Assembly: GCF_036898095.1 (NCBI RefSeq)
Contig: NC_090726.1
Location: forward strand, 44,796,455-44,860,454
Length of the DNA stretch: 64,000 nt
Direction of reading: 5' to 3'
Origin: Palaemon carinicauda
Taxonomy: Eukaryota; Arthropoda; Malacostraca; Decapoda; Palaemonidae
The position numbers and the translations under genes were made by a program. Under the pieces are notes generated by a model that was not told the DNA's origin, searched no databases, and saw nothing but the letters and a program-made list of their open reading frames with translations. How positions within the stretch are numbered: position 1 is the stretch's first letter; each line of letters opens with the position of its first letter. Of this stretch, positions 53,131-64,000 are shown one piece after another.

Positions 53131-54387
53131 CTTGACGACAAGACGTATCATTACTCGCTGTAGAACCTGGAGTTTTCTCAACATATTTGGTGAAGTACTT
53201 CATTTTGGTTTGAGCTTTCGCAGTGCAGGTGTTTTATCTTCAACTTAAATCTTGAACTCGTTTTTGGATAGATTTAATTTTTGATGACTTTGGATTGTTT
53301 TTTTGGACTTTCTTTGACTTTTAGATGGCCGACCCTTCCCTTAGTACGGAAGTGTGTTTTAGGCTTTTAGCAATTATCTTATCACGTTATAAATTAATTA
53401 TAGATTTTCCTCTATATATTTTATATCTCAACCGCCTTTATTAGGCCTCTTCGATTAGCTTTCCATTTATAATAAACATCAAGATAAATTTTAATGATTT
53501 GTTTATATGCGACCTTTCCTGAGAGTAGGCGGTCCTAACTTGGAAACCTAAGTTAAACAACGTTGAGCCCTTTCAATCGTAAATAACTTTTACAGAGCTA
53601 ATGATTTAAAACTTATTAAATGAATATTTTTTAGTAGATATTTTATGAAAGATTTTCTTTGAATAGTCTTCTTACTGTTTCAAAGATGAACTAACGTTTA
53701 GTTTATTTATGCTACGCAGTTTGCGTTCTATCGTTACGATAGAGAGAGAGAGTATCACGGTTTCACTTTGCAGAAAGAGTAAATCGATTCTGACGTTTTG
53801 TTCATTCTTCTTTCAAAGCTTTAATGTTTTAAATTCTATTTTAAAGGAACTTTTTAATTGAAAAACCTTTCAGTTTTTTCCTTTGGTCAAATAACCTGTT
53901 TATTGACGAAAAGTAAGTGGGCTCTTCTCTTCGGTGCGAAATCAAGAGAGAGAGAGAGAGAGGAGAGAGAACGTTCCGATCTTTATTCTCGTCCCAAGCG
54001 AGTAACGTTGTTCTCGAGTTACTCTCGTCCCTAGTCTCTGTACGGGGAGAAAGGATAAAACGTTTTTAGTTTTTATTCTCGTCCCAAGGCACTGTACGGT
54101 GAGAGATTGAAAACGTAGTTTTGAATGAACTAGTGTTTAGTCTCTCCCAGCCACTGATCTTTTTACCTTAAAATATGTTTACTGTTTTTTGCTTGTATTA
54201 ATGTGCTTACATTATACGACTGATTTCGCAATTATAACCTTTTGATGAGGGTAGAATTGCGTGCTTCAGGTAGAAATCAGTTTTATTCATACCTAATGTG
54301 AATTGTTAAAAAATTTGATTTCAGTGAAATAAGTGCAAAACAGAAAATCGTAGTGATAAAGTGATATTGCGCAAAGTGTTATCAGTG

Positions 54388-55960
54388 TTGCGACCGAGGG
54401 TTCGTCTGTTCGTGCCTGTCGTTCGCCTAGTCCGAGACCTCTTGCAAGCTCCCAAGCCCAGGGAAGAAGTAATGTCGTACGACTTATGGGTTCGAGAGGC
54501 CTTGATCAGCGAACAGACGATCCCTCTATGGTATCAGGCGTATCTCACCAAGATCACCCCTACCATAAGGCGAGAGAGACGATTTTCTCCTCGTCATCCG
54601 AAGGCTTTTCGCATAAGAAACCGTGGAACAAGGTTTCGAGGCCCTTTAAGCGAAAGTCAGTCCTTTCAGGACAGGTCCAGCGTCCTGGTTTTAACTATTA
54701 GGACAGCTCTGACCCTATGCAGTCATCGGAAGACTGCTCGCCGCCTAAACAAAAGCGTAACACAGGCTCCGAGAGTCTTTTTGTAGGCAAGGTTTTGCAG
54801 TCACAGACGTTACCCTCGTCTCTTACCACAACCATTCCCGTTGATCCTAAATGGGTTGTACGGCAAGACATGCAGAATAAGCTTGCCTCTCTTATGGAAG
54901 ACTATTCTGCCGATAAGGTTCACGTTGATCCTAGCCGTTTATCTCATCGAGATCCTGGCCTTCAGCCGCCCAAACGAACCTTTGTGCGTCCTGTTGACGT
55001 TGGCGTAGCTAAGTCACGTCAGTCACGATATGTAGAGCCTCACTCGATGCGGTCACGTGTTGATTTTCAGCCGCATTTGGACGTTAGGCCGCTTCCTAAT
55101 GCTCCTGTTGACGTTCAGGACGTTCGCCAACCAGCGGAGTTGACTTGTTTTGACGCTGAGCGTCAACTACCGCAGTCTAGAGTTGTTTTGACTGCTCAGA
55201 CTAGGCAGTCAAAACAGTCTCGAGTGGACGCCGAGCGTCCTCCCGCACCTGTTGTTGTTGACAGTTCACAGACTGTTAAGCAGTTACATGACGTTGCGTC
55301 CTGGTCCGCTACTAATGCACCAGTGCGTGTGGACTCTGCTCTGCTTGTAAAGCATTGCCACCACGGTAGGTCTCTCCCTTGCTTGAGACTCGGCTATTGT
55401 CGGACAAGGTTCCTTCAGATGAGGAAGTTGCTGTTCCCCCTCCTACTGATATTCCCTTGAGGACTCTGTCAGACGGAGAGGAGCCTAAAGCTGCTTAGCC
55501 CTCTATGGACTTTAAATAAATCATGCTGATTTTTAAGGATCTTTGTCCGGATCTTTTGGTAACTGCTGCTCCTCGTTCGCCTAAACGTCAGAGTTTACAC
55601 TAGGCCTAGCTACTTCGAAGCCGTTGTTTTATAAGCTAGTGCTCTCTCGCTCTTCTAAGAGAGCTTTACGTTTGCTAGGCGACTGGTTTATCACCAGGAG
55701 GAGTTTGGGGGAGACAGCCTTTGCTTTCCCTACTTTTAAGCTGGCTTATAGAGCGAGAGTCTGATATGACACGAGAGAAGTTCTCGGCTTGGGAGTTCCT
55801 GCCTCTGCCCAGATAGACTTCTCAAACCTCATAGACTCTCCCTGGCGCCTGGCCATGAGACGCTCCAAGATTTTATGGTCGACTTCATAGCTATTTTCGA
55901 GCGTTTGAAGTTTTGCTGTACAATTATGTCATGCATAAACAAGGCTTTCAGGGATGGCTC
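54388..55960 (+). pseudogene. gag remnant of DIRS copy C
   Basis: Frames 54486-54701 (MGSRGLDQRTDDPSMVSGVS) and 54717-55460 (DPKWVVRQDMQNKLASLMED, QSRYVEPHSMRSRVDFQPHL) give the middle of Gag, longer than in A because C keeps a 24-base segment near 55070 and extra bases near 55010 that A lacks. TAG at 54699-54701 and later frame changes break it. The Cys-rich N-terminus of copy D is absent. Confidence 0.75.
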
Positions 55961-57788
55961 CAATGATCTTACAGCCACGTTCTCTGCAGGAACAAGTCCC
56001 TCAGGGATGGCTCCAATGATCTGGCAGCCATGTTCACTGCAGGAGTACGTAAGAGGCAAGTGCGCTCAATGTGTTCATTGTCAAGACAAACTTCACGATG
56101 AAGTCTACCAGGCTGTCTTGACAGCATTTGTGGAAGGCGACTGGATGGTCTCTCTCGACCTTCAGGAGGCATACTTCCACATTCCTATACACCCGGATTC
56201 CCAACCGTTTCTGAGGTTTGTTTACAGGAATGTGGGGTACCAGTTTCGAGCCCTGTGCTTTGGCCTCAGTCCTGCTCCTCTCGTGTTTACGAGGCTCATG
56301 AGGAATGTGGCAAAATCCCTCCATCTATCGGGGATCTGAGCCTCCCTGTACTTGGATGACTGGCTTCTCAAAGCATCGTCCAGTCTTCGCTGTCTGCAGG
56401 ATCTACATTGGACGTTGAGTCTGGCCAGGGAGTTGGGACTTTTGGTCAACCTAAAAGTCCCAACTGATCCTATCCCAGATTATTCTATATTTGGGGATGG
56501 AGATTTGCAGTCCAGTTTTTTTTTTTCGGGCTTTTCCGTCTGCCACCGAATAGAACAAGCCCTGCTCGAAGTCCAACTAATGCTGAAAAGAAAACGTTTG
56601 TTCAGTCAGGAGTTGGAACAGTCTCGTAGGGACTCCCTCATCCCTGGAGCAGTTTGTCTCAATAGGGAGACTACACCTTCTGCCTCTCCGGTTCCATCTA
56701 GCCTCTCACTGGAACTAGGACAAGACGTTAGAGACGGTATCATTCCCAGTCTCCGAACCAGTAAAGGCATGCCTGAAATGGTGGGACAGCAATATCAGTC
56801 TGAGAGAGGGACTATCCCTAGCAGTCAAGAACCCAAACCACGTGTTGTTCTCAGACGCGTCGGATTTGGGTTGGGGTGCGACCCTGGACGGTCGGGAATG
56901 CTCGGGTCTGTGGACCTCAAGTCAGAAGAGCATGCACATCAACGGCAAGGAGCTATTAGCAGTCCACTTGGCCTTGATGATATTCGAAAGCTTCTTCGAA
57001 ACTAAGTGGTAGAGGTCAACTCAGACAACACCACAACTTTGGCGTACATCTCCAAGCAAGGAGGCACACACTCCTTCACGCTGCTCGAGATCGCAAGGGA
57101 CCTTCTCTTATGGTCAAGAAATCGAGGCATCTCCCTGTTGACGAGATTCATCCAGGGGGACTTGAACGTCTTGGCAGACTGTCTCAGTCGGAGGGGTCAG
57201 GTGATACCCACGGAATGGACCCTCCACAAGGACGTGGGCAAGAGTCTTTGGGCTACTTGGGGTCAACCCACCATAGACCTCTTTGCCACCTCGTTGACCA
57301 AAAGGTTACCAATCTATTGCTCTTCAGTCCTAGATACAGAAGCAATCCACATAGATGCGTTTCTACTGGATTGGTCTCTTCTGGACTTATATGCATTCCC
57401 ACCATTCAAGATAGTCAACAAGGTACTGCAGAAGTTCGCCTCTCACGAAGGGACAAGGTTGACGTTGGTTGCTACCCTCTGGCCCGCGAGAGAGTGGTTC
57501 ACCGAGGTACTTCAATGGCTGGTAGACTTTCCAAGAAGTCTTCCTCTAAGGGTAGATCTGTTACGTCAGCCCCACGTAAAGAATGTCCATCAAAGCCTCC
57601 CCGCTCTTCGTCTGACTTCCTTCAGACTATCGAAAGACTCTCAAGAGCTCGAGGCTTTTCGAAGGAGGCAGCCAGTGCGATTGCAAGAGCGAGGAGAGCT
57701 TCTACCATTAGAGTATACCAGTCGAAGTGGGAAGTCTTTTGAGACTGGTGCAAGTCAGCATCTGTGTCCTCGTCCAGTACCTCTGTAG
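55875..57788 (+). pseudogene. Reverse transcriptase / RNase H remnant of DIRS copy C
   Basis: 55875-56339 holds the same Gag-RT fusion as A (SCINKAFRDGSNDL, then DWMVSLDLQEAYFHIPIHPD) and stops (TGA, 56337) one codon before ASLYLDDWLLKA. The thumb is shifted near 56515, where a T-run is expanded. RNase H is broken at 57003 (TAA before WVEV-type sequence), and 57006-57788 is open: VEVNSDNTTTLAYISKQGG, LNVLADCLSRRGQV, PTIDLFATSLTKRLPIYC, DAFLLDWSLLDLYAF. Confidence 0.88.
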
Positions 57789-58677
57789 CCCAGATCGCAG
57801 ATTTTCTTTTACATCTGAGAAAGGTTCGCTCCCTTTCAGCTCCCACGATTAAGGACTACAGGAGCATGTTGGCTTCGGTCTTTCGACATAGAGGCTTAGA
57901 TCTTTCCAACAATAAAGATCTCCAAGATCTCCTTAAGTCTTTCGAGACCTCTAAGGAACGTCGTTTGGCAACTCCTGGATGGAACTTAGACGTGGTCATA
58001 AGGTTCCTCATGTCAGACAGGTTTGAGCCATTACATTCAGCCTCCCTGAAGGATCTCACCCTCAAGACACTTTTCCTAGTGTGCTTGGCTTCGGCTAAAA
58101 GGGTCAGTGAACTTCATGCCTTCAGTAAGAACATCGGTTTTTTCTACAGAAAAAGCCACTTGTTCACTTCAACTTGGTTTCCTGGCCAAAAAATGAACTG
58201 CCTTCTCGTCCTTGGCCTAAATCTTTTGATATTCCTTGCTTATCAGAGATCGTAGGCAACGAACTGGAAAGAGTATTAGGTCCTGTTAGAGCTCTTAAGT
58301 TCTATTTAGCTCGTACTATGTCATTACGAGGTAAATCTGAGGCATTATGGTGCTCAGTTAAGAAACCATCATTGCCTATGTCAAAGAATGCTTTGTCATA
58401 TTTTATCAGATTTTTTTTTTCTCACTTGAATGAGAAAGACCGATGTTTGCTTAAGGTTAAGACGCACGAAGTTAGAGCTATAGCAACCTCCGTGGCCTTC
58501 AAGCAAAATAAATCTCTGCAAAGTATTATGGACGCGACTTTTTGGAGAAGCAAGTCAGTGTTCGCGTCATTTTACTTAAAAGATGTCCAGACTCTTTACG
58601 AGGACTGCTACACACTGGGTCCATTCGTTGCAGCGAGTGCAGTAGTGGGTGAGGGTTCTACCACTACATTACCCTAA
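57743..58677 (+). pseudogene. Tyrosine recombinase remnant of DIRS copy C
   Basis: Open from 57743 to 58255 (SSSTSVAQIADFLLHLRKVR, LVCLASAKRVSELHAFSKN), then a frameshift near 58140 (TTTTTTCTACAGAAAAAGCC) moves the reading to 58174-58677 (LPSRPWPKSFDIPCLSEIVG, HEVRAIATSVAF, FWRSKSVFASFYLKDV). The same frameshift is present in A. C also lost about 16 bases near 58415 that A keeps. Confidence 0.88.
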
Positions 58678-59084
58678 TTCCAATATCCTTTTTAATCTGT
58701 CTCTTGAAATGTTTTTTAATATTGTTTTTTGGGCTGTACGGAAGGCTAAGAAGCCTTTCGCATCCTTGTTGATTTGGCGGGTGGTCAAAGTCATTTCTTG
58801 AGAGCGCCCAGATTAGGGGTTTGATGAGGTCCTGTTAGTATGAGTTGCAACCCTTTATACTTCAGCTCCTGGGAGTCTTTCAGCATCCTAAGAGGATCGC
58901 TGGGCTTCGTGAGGAAGACAGACTTACAAGGCAGAGTAATCGTCTAAGTCAACTTCCTTACCAGGTACCTATATACAGTATTTTGGTTTTGTTATATTGA
59001 TAACTGTCAAAAACTCTTAGCTTATACGCTGTAAACTTAATTAACTCTGGTCTCTACCCACCGCCTTGGGTGTGAATCAGCTAT

Positions 59085-59165
59085 TATATATTCACCGGCT
59101 AAGTTAAATATTTAAAAATGATATTTTAATTATAGAATAAATTTTTGAATATACTTACCCGGTGA
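59085..59165 (+). repeat. Internal complementary region of DIRS copy C
   Basis: CCGGCTAAGTTAAATATTTA (complement of the left end) runs into AAATGATATTTTAATTATAG and TTTTTGAATATACTTACCCG (complement of the right end). Confidence 0.93.
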
Positions 59166-59216
59166 ATATATAAATTAAAGGCCCTCCCTTCCTCCCCAAT
59201 AGAGACGCAGCGGGAC

Positions 59217-59416
59217 GAGAAGAATTGAAGGGTTTGTTTACATGCAAGAGTGGTATCTGGCCGATAGTTGGCGCTGGTGGGCACACCCGCAACCTTCATA
59301 GCGATCGCTCGCGAGTTTTTTTAGTGTGTTTTCTGTCGAGCCGCTGAGTAGCAGCTATTATATATTCACCGGGTAAGTATATTCAAAAATTTATTTTATA
59401 ATTAAAATATCATTTT
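59217..59416 (-). repeat. Right inverted terminal repeat of DIRS copy C
   Basis: Inverse of 52965-53130, then a unique AT-rich right terminus to about 59416. Confidence 0.93.
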
Positions 59417-60140
59417 TACTTTTGTATCTAAAGCTAGTCAATTGCTGCTAACTGTGCACCCAGGGTTCTAGCTTCCTTCTCTTGTGCAGTTTAAAGGATC
59501 GAAGTAGCTAAATGAACCATGCTTTTAGCCAGAGCTGCTTAAATCTCTTCAGCTAGCACTACTTCTGGAGGTCATCAAGTTACGAAAGAGATCTGTTCTT
59601 ATAGTGCGACATAAGATGGTTTTTACGGCTTTATATGCATAACATACTGTACTGTATATATATTCATACATATACAGTATGTCTGTATATATAATATAAT
59701 TTTTAAAAAAAAATACAGCTTACTATTGATAAATTACTGTAACATATAAAGTAATTTTCTTTAATTTAGGGGTAGAAGTGAAGAAAGGAGTCTCAAGAGA
59801 CCAAGCCTAAGAAAGATACTTTTGACAGGACAAAAGGTTCATTTATACCTTTCAAGCTTCCCTTTACAACTTTTACCTAAGCTATGAAGGAATTTCTGAG
59901 AACAAATGGCAAAAGTTATGATAAGCCAAAGAGGTTTCTACAGCTCTGCTCATAGGGTCTTGAAATACCCTTCATTATGTGTAGATATTTCACTCAGGCA
60001 CTACACCCTCCATGGTAGTCAAGGATTCACTCCAGAAGGTAGCAACATGCTCCTTCCTCTCTTATCTCTGAACCTGATAGCTTGCAATCACATACCCTGG
60101 AGTACCTGTGCAGGAAGCTATGAACCAAAGGAATTTTTAA
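59417..60140. other. AGPS intron 12 between DIRS copies C and D
   Basis: No exon matching the missing AGPS C-terminus is found here. A 109-codon frame (59906-60235) has no recognised similarity. Confidence 0.45.
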
Positions 60141-60357
60141 CCCTTTTACCCCCAGGCTCTTTGGAAATTACCAACCCTCAACCCCCAGGGGTTATTTTTT
60201 TTCAAGCACATTTTGCAGTATATATATTTTTTTAAATTGCTTTAACAGCCTTAATTTTTGTCATAGAGAGGTCAGGTTGGTCTCATTCTCTTGAAAAATG
60301 CCTGAAGTTTCTCAAAAAATTATCAAAAATATGCAAAAAAAAAATTTGAATTGCAAT
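60141..60357 (+). mobile_element. piggyBac-like MITE, copy 4 (interrupted by DIRS copy D)
   Basis: TTAA (60137-60140) then CCCTTTTACCCCCAGGCTCT, matching copy 1 up to TATGCAAAAAAAAAATTTG, where the left end of copy D begins. Its second half should lie beyond D, outside the window. Confidence 0.8.
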
Positions 60358-60372
60358 TTTTCAATATTTAAC

Positions 60373-60530
60373 TTAGCCGGTGATTATATAGCTGCAACTC
60401 TGTTGCTCGACAGACAACTCTACGGTAAAAACTCGCCAGCGATCGCTACACAGGTTGCGGGTGTGCCCAACAGCGCCATCTGTCGCCCAGATACCCAGCT
60501 CTCAATGTAAACAGAGACTCAATTTTCTCT
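60373..60530 (+). repeat. Left inverted terminal repeat of DIRS copy D
   Basis: Related to but distinct from A/C (GCTGCAACTCTGTTGCTCGA instead of GCTGCTACTCAGCGGCTCGA). The partner is expected past the window end. Confidence 0.7.
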
Positions 60531-60736
60531 CTGTCGAGGTGTCGACAAGACGTACTTACTCGCTGTTGCTAAACTGGAGTTTTTTCACATCTAATTGGTG
60601 AAGTACTTTATTCTAGTTTTGAGCTTTCGCTGTGCAGGGTTTCTCTTCACACAAATCCTTGAACTCTTTTTGATAACGGATTCTTTGTTGATGACTTTTT
60701 GATAGTTTTTTTGAATTTCCCTTTGACCAATTCAAA

Positions 60737-63185
60737 ATGGCTGACCCTTCACAAGTCCCCAAATTTAGGAAGTGTAATGCTAGGGACTGTTCAAGGCGTC
60801 TTCCGAAGGCCTCTATCGACCCTCATACTGTTTGTTCCAATTGTCGGGATAAAACCTGTCAATTGGAAGATCGGTGTGAGGAGTGCGTTGGCCTTTCGGA
60901 ATTCGATTTTATCGAATTCCAAAAGTATACACGTAGGCTAGAGAGAGATAGAGTTAGGAGAAGTTCTTCTCGTTCTGTTGATTTATCCTCTCCTCATGCC
61001 CCACAACCTATTCCTTCCCCTGTAGTGGTTGCTCCTAACCCCCCTCCTGGCACTCAGGAACCATCGATGGCTGATATGATGCGTGCCATCCAGGCTCTGG
61101 GTGAGAGAGTTGAGTCCCTTGCTAGTGACCGTAATCAGCTCATGGCGGATGTGAAGGAGCTTAAGTGCAAAAGTGCAGTGGGAAGTGCTAAAGTGCCAAG
61201 TGTTAGTGTTGTGGATAGTGTTGCGCTTGAGGGTTCGTCTGTTCGTGCCTGTCGTCCTCCTAGTCCGGGACCTCTTGCAAGCTCCCAAGTCCAGGGGAGA
61301 AGCAATGTCGTACGACAAATGGGTTCGAGAGGCTTTAATCAGCGAACAGACGTTCCCTCCGTGGTATCGGGCGTATCTAACCAAGATCGCTCCTACCCAA
61401 CTAAGACGAGAGAGCCCATTTATACCTCGTCTTCGGAAGGTGTTTCTCGCAAGAAACCCTGGACCAAGGTCTCACGACCGTTAAAACGCAAGTCGGTCCC
61501 TTCAGCGCAAGTCCAACGGCCCGGTTGTAGCCACTGGGTCAGTTCGGACTCGCTGCCGTCATCCGATGACTGCTCACCGCCTAAGAGAGGCAAAGCGGTA
61601 CCGCTTCAGACAGTAACACCGTCTGTCGCCGCACCTGCTCCCGTAGACCCTAAGTGGTCTCTACTGCAAGACATGCAGTCTAAACTGACGTCTCTAATGC
61701 AGGACTTTCGTGCGGAGAAGGTTGCTGCCGCACCAGCTAGTGCAGTACCTAGCCTACAACCTTCCACACGATCGGTTGTGCGTCCTGTGGACGCTGAGGT
61801 AACCTTCTCACGCACACCAGTTGAGAGAGTTCCTTCACCCATGCGTTCCAGTGTGATCTGCCAGCCGTATGTTGACGTTCAGCGACGCACGGAGGTTGCC
61901 GTTGACGTTCAGGAGGTTCAGCAACCGTCAGATTGGCTTTGTTTTGACGCGGTGCGTCAACCTCCGCAACCCAGTGTGGTTTCCACTGCGCACCCACATC
62001 AGTCCAGACAGTCTGGAGTAGACGCTGTGCGTCCCCGCGCTGCCATGGTTGTTGCCAGCTCACAGACTGGGCAGCAGTTCCATGACGTTGCGTCCGGCTC
62101 AGTCACGCATGCACCCGTGCGACCGGACTCAGCGAACCAGCTGTTACCTACTCCGTTGCCGTTTCCTCATCAGTTATCGGATGAGGGACTTTCTGATGAT
62201 GATGTTGCTGCACACATAGATGAACCACGATCAGATTTGGACGAACCTAAGTCTACTCAACCCTCTTTGGACTTTAGGAAAGTTTTGGCCATTTTCAAAG
62301 AGCTGTTTCCGGACCAGTTTGTTTCTGTAGCTCCTCGTTCTCCGCCGTCAGAGTTTGTGTTAGGCATGCCGTCTACCACTCCTGCCTTTACTAGACTCGT
62401 CCTCGCACGCTCGTCCAAGAGAGCTTTGCGGGTGATAGGAGAATGGTTGCAGTCCAAGAAGAGTTTAGGGAAGACAGCCTTTGCGTTTCCCCCTGCTAGA
62501 CTCTCTTCTAGATCGAGCGTCTGGTATGCCACGGGAGAAGTTCTCGGCTTGGGAGTTCCTGCCTCTGCCCAGGGCGACTTCTCAAGTCTTGTAGACTCTC
62601 CCCGCCGCCTTGCCATGAGACGCTCAAAGATATGTTGGTCATCTTCGGACCTGGACCACCTTTTGAAAGGTATCTTTAGGGCCTTCAAAGTTTTTAACTT
62701 CTTAGACTGGTGTCTAGGAGCCCTAAGCAGGAAGATCTCTCCAACAGAGAAAGAGACTTCTTTGCTCATTATGTCCTGCATGGACAAGGCCGTACGTGAT
62801 GGGTCTAATGAGCTTGCTGCATCTTTTGTGTCCGGAGTCCTTCCTTAAAAAGCGTGAAAACCTATGCTCATTCCTTTCAGCTGGAGTTACACCGTGCCAG
62901 AGGTCCGAGCTTCTTTTTGCTCCTCTTTCAAAGTGCCTTTTTCCAGAAGACCTGATTAAGGAAATAGCCGCTTCATTGATACAGAAGGACACTCACGACC
63001 TTGTTGCGTCCTCCGCTCGCAAAGCTACCCCTTTGCCTACCTTGTCAGCTAGACCAAGGATGGACACTCCAGCGTCCCGTTTTATTCCGCCCTTTCGTGG
63101 CAGAGCCTCCAGCAGAGGAGGTGCTCGTGAAGAAGGGAATCGAGGAAAGAAGAAAGGATCCAAGTCCTTTAAGGGCAGAGTCTGA
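60737..63185 (+). CDS. Gag-like ORF1 protein of DIRS copy D, one frameshift
   Basis: Starts at ATG 60737 (MADPSQVPKFRKCNARDC) and is open for 703 codons to 62848. The N-terminal 45 residues carry seven Cys (CNARDC, TVCSNCRDKTC, RCEEC), a likely zinc-binding module. A Ser/Arg and Pro/Val-rich middle follows (KKPWTKVSRPLKRKSVPSAQ), then a C-terminal helical part (SRKISPTEKETSLLIMSCMD). The reading then shifts near 62845 into 62796-63185, where LKKRENLCSFLSAGVTPCQR, PLSKCLFPEDLIKEIAASLI and a Gly/Arg/Lys-rich tail finish the protein (FRGRASSRGGAREEGNRGKK). About 815 residues in all. The role would be nucleic-acid binding and packaging. Confidence 0.85.
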
Positions 63186-64000
63186 CTGCCTGCATCTTCA
63201 GACAGCAGTGGGAGCCAGACTCAAGAACTTCTGGCAGACCTGGGAAAAGAGAGGCGCAGATGCACAATCTGTGAAGTTGCTCAGAGAGGGGTACAAGATC
63301 CCATTTGTACGGAAACCCCCTCTAGCAACGTCTCCCATCGATCTCTCTCCCAGGTACAGAGAGGAAGACAAGAGACGAGCCTTGAAACAGGAAGTGTCTC
63401 TTTTACTAGAGAAGGGAGCGGTGGTCAAAGTCTCGGACCTTCAAACTCCGGGATTTTACAACCGACTCTTCTTGGTGCCAAAGAAGACAGGAGGGTGGAG
63501 GCCGGTGCTAGACGTCAGTGCTCTGAATGTCTTTGTCACAAAGCAGACGTTCTCCATGGAGACCACAAAGTCAGTCTTAGCAGCGGTCAGAAGGGAAGAC
63601 TGGATGGTCTCTTTAGACCTAAGGGACGCCTACTTCCACGTCCCCATCCACCCGGACTCCCAACCTTTTCTGAGATTCGTTTTCGAAAAGGTTGTCTACC
63701 AGTTTCAAGCCCTGTGCTTTGGTCTAAGCACAGCTCCTCTTGTGTTTACGAGGCTGATGAGGAATGTAGCCAAATTCCTTCATTTATCGGACATCCGAGC
63801 CTCCCTCTATTTGGACGACTGGCTTCTCAGAGCTTCCTCCAGTCGTCGCTGTCTGAAGGATCTAAAGTGGACTCTAGTTCTGACCAAGGAATTGGGTCTC
63901 CTTGTCAATATGGAAAAGTCACAACTGGTCCCCTCCCAAACTATTGTGTATTTAGGGATGGAGATTCACAGTCTAGCTTTTCGGGCTTTTCCGTCGGCCC
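62956..64000 (+). CDS. Reverse transcriptase of DIRS copy D (open at window edge)
   Basis: Open for 348 codons from the TGA at 62953 to the end of the window, overlapping the end of gag. RT homology starts near 63290: SPRYREEDKRRALKQEVSLL, FLVPKKTGGWRPVLDVSALN (motifs 1-2), DWMVSLDLRDAYFHVPIHPD (motif A), QFQALCFGLSTAPLVFTRLM (motif B), YLDD (63808-63819, motif C) and SQLVPSQTIVYLGMEIHS (motif D/E). All catalytic positions are kept. RNase H and recombinase should follow outside the window. Confidence 0.92.

Larger units (their letters stand above)
52949..59416 (+). mobile_element. DIRS-type retrotransposon copy C, complete ends, internally deleted
   Basis: About 6.5 kb, very close to copy A. 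Left end TTTTAAATATTTAACTTAGC; right end TAATTAAAATATCATTTTT. The internal complementary region at 59085-59165 joins the complements of both ends. Order: repeat, leader with GA-runs (53742, 53945), broken gag, broken RT/RNase H, broken recombinase, internal complementary region, right repeat. It gives the empty site for the Tigger insertion in A. Confidence 0.94.
60358..64000 (+). mobile_element. DIRS-type retrotransposon copy D, 5' 3.6 kb (continues past window)
   Basis: Left end TTTTTCAATATTTAACTTAG with a terminal repeat related to A/C (GGTTGCGGGTGTGCCCAACA). Unlike A-C, gag follows the leader at once with a full N-terminus. RT is open to the window edge. It is the best-preserved member of the family here. 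Confidence 0.92.

Noticed and set aside
59417..60357. Search for the missing last AGPS exons between DIRS C and D
   Set aside because: No segment matches the expected His-cluster region of AGPS or gives a phase-0 acceptor followed by such sequence; the exons must lie past 64000.

Overview
The window is nuclear DNA from an arthropod, most likely a decapod crustacean. Coding sequence is split into short exons with GT-AG introns. Long (AT)n microsatellites are everywhere, and the repeats (DIRS-type tyrosine-recombinase retrotransposons, a SINE-like family beginning near 'TTATTATTACTAGCTAAGCTA') are of kinds I associate with shrimps and crabs. The decapod placement is inference from repeat content.

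Layout. (1) 213-7348: a small plus-strand gene of five exons with a TATA box, a signal peptide, a Thr/Glu/Val-rich tandem-repeat exon and a polyadenylation signal. It encodes a predicted secreted mucin-like protein of about 379 residues. Its introns hold (AT)n arrays, a 1.6-kb foldback element, tRNA-derived SINE pieces and a 300-bp GC-hairpin element. (2) 7361-10377: intergenic, with SINE copies and a 130-bp tandem duplication. (3) 10378-52403: the first twelve exons of AGPS (alkyldihydroxyacetonephosphate synthase, the peroxisomal ether-lipid enzyme), all in phase and giving 594 codons, with an N-terminal PTS2 signal. The last exons lie beyond base 64000. (4) The AGPS introns are swollen by mobile elements: DIRS copy A (intron 2, itself split by a Tigger/pogo transposon), DIRS copy B (intron 3), a second DIRS family E (intron 5), and DIRS copies C and D (intron 12, D running off the window), plus LINE fragments, a TTAA-flanked piggyBac-like MITE family, a foldback MITE and repeated SINEs.

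The three retrotransposons with both ends in the window (B, C and E) show the DIRS hallmark: inverted terminal repeats plus an internal complementary region near the 3' end that equals the reverse complement of the two termini joined head to tail. This marks their ends almost to the base. A and C share the same gag-RT deletion and the same recombinase frameshift, so they look like separate insertions of one already defective lineage. B has a different gag-RT deletion but an intact RNase H and recombinase. D is the best-preserved copy at its 5' end. The ordinary biology is the AGPS gene and the small secreted-protein gene; the rest is a layered record of nested insertions.
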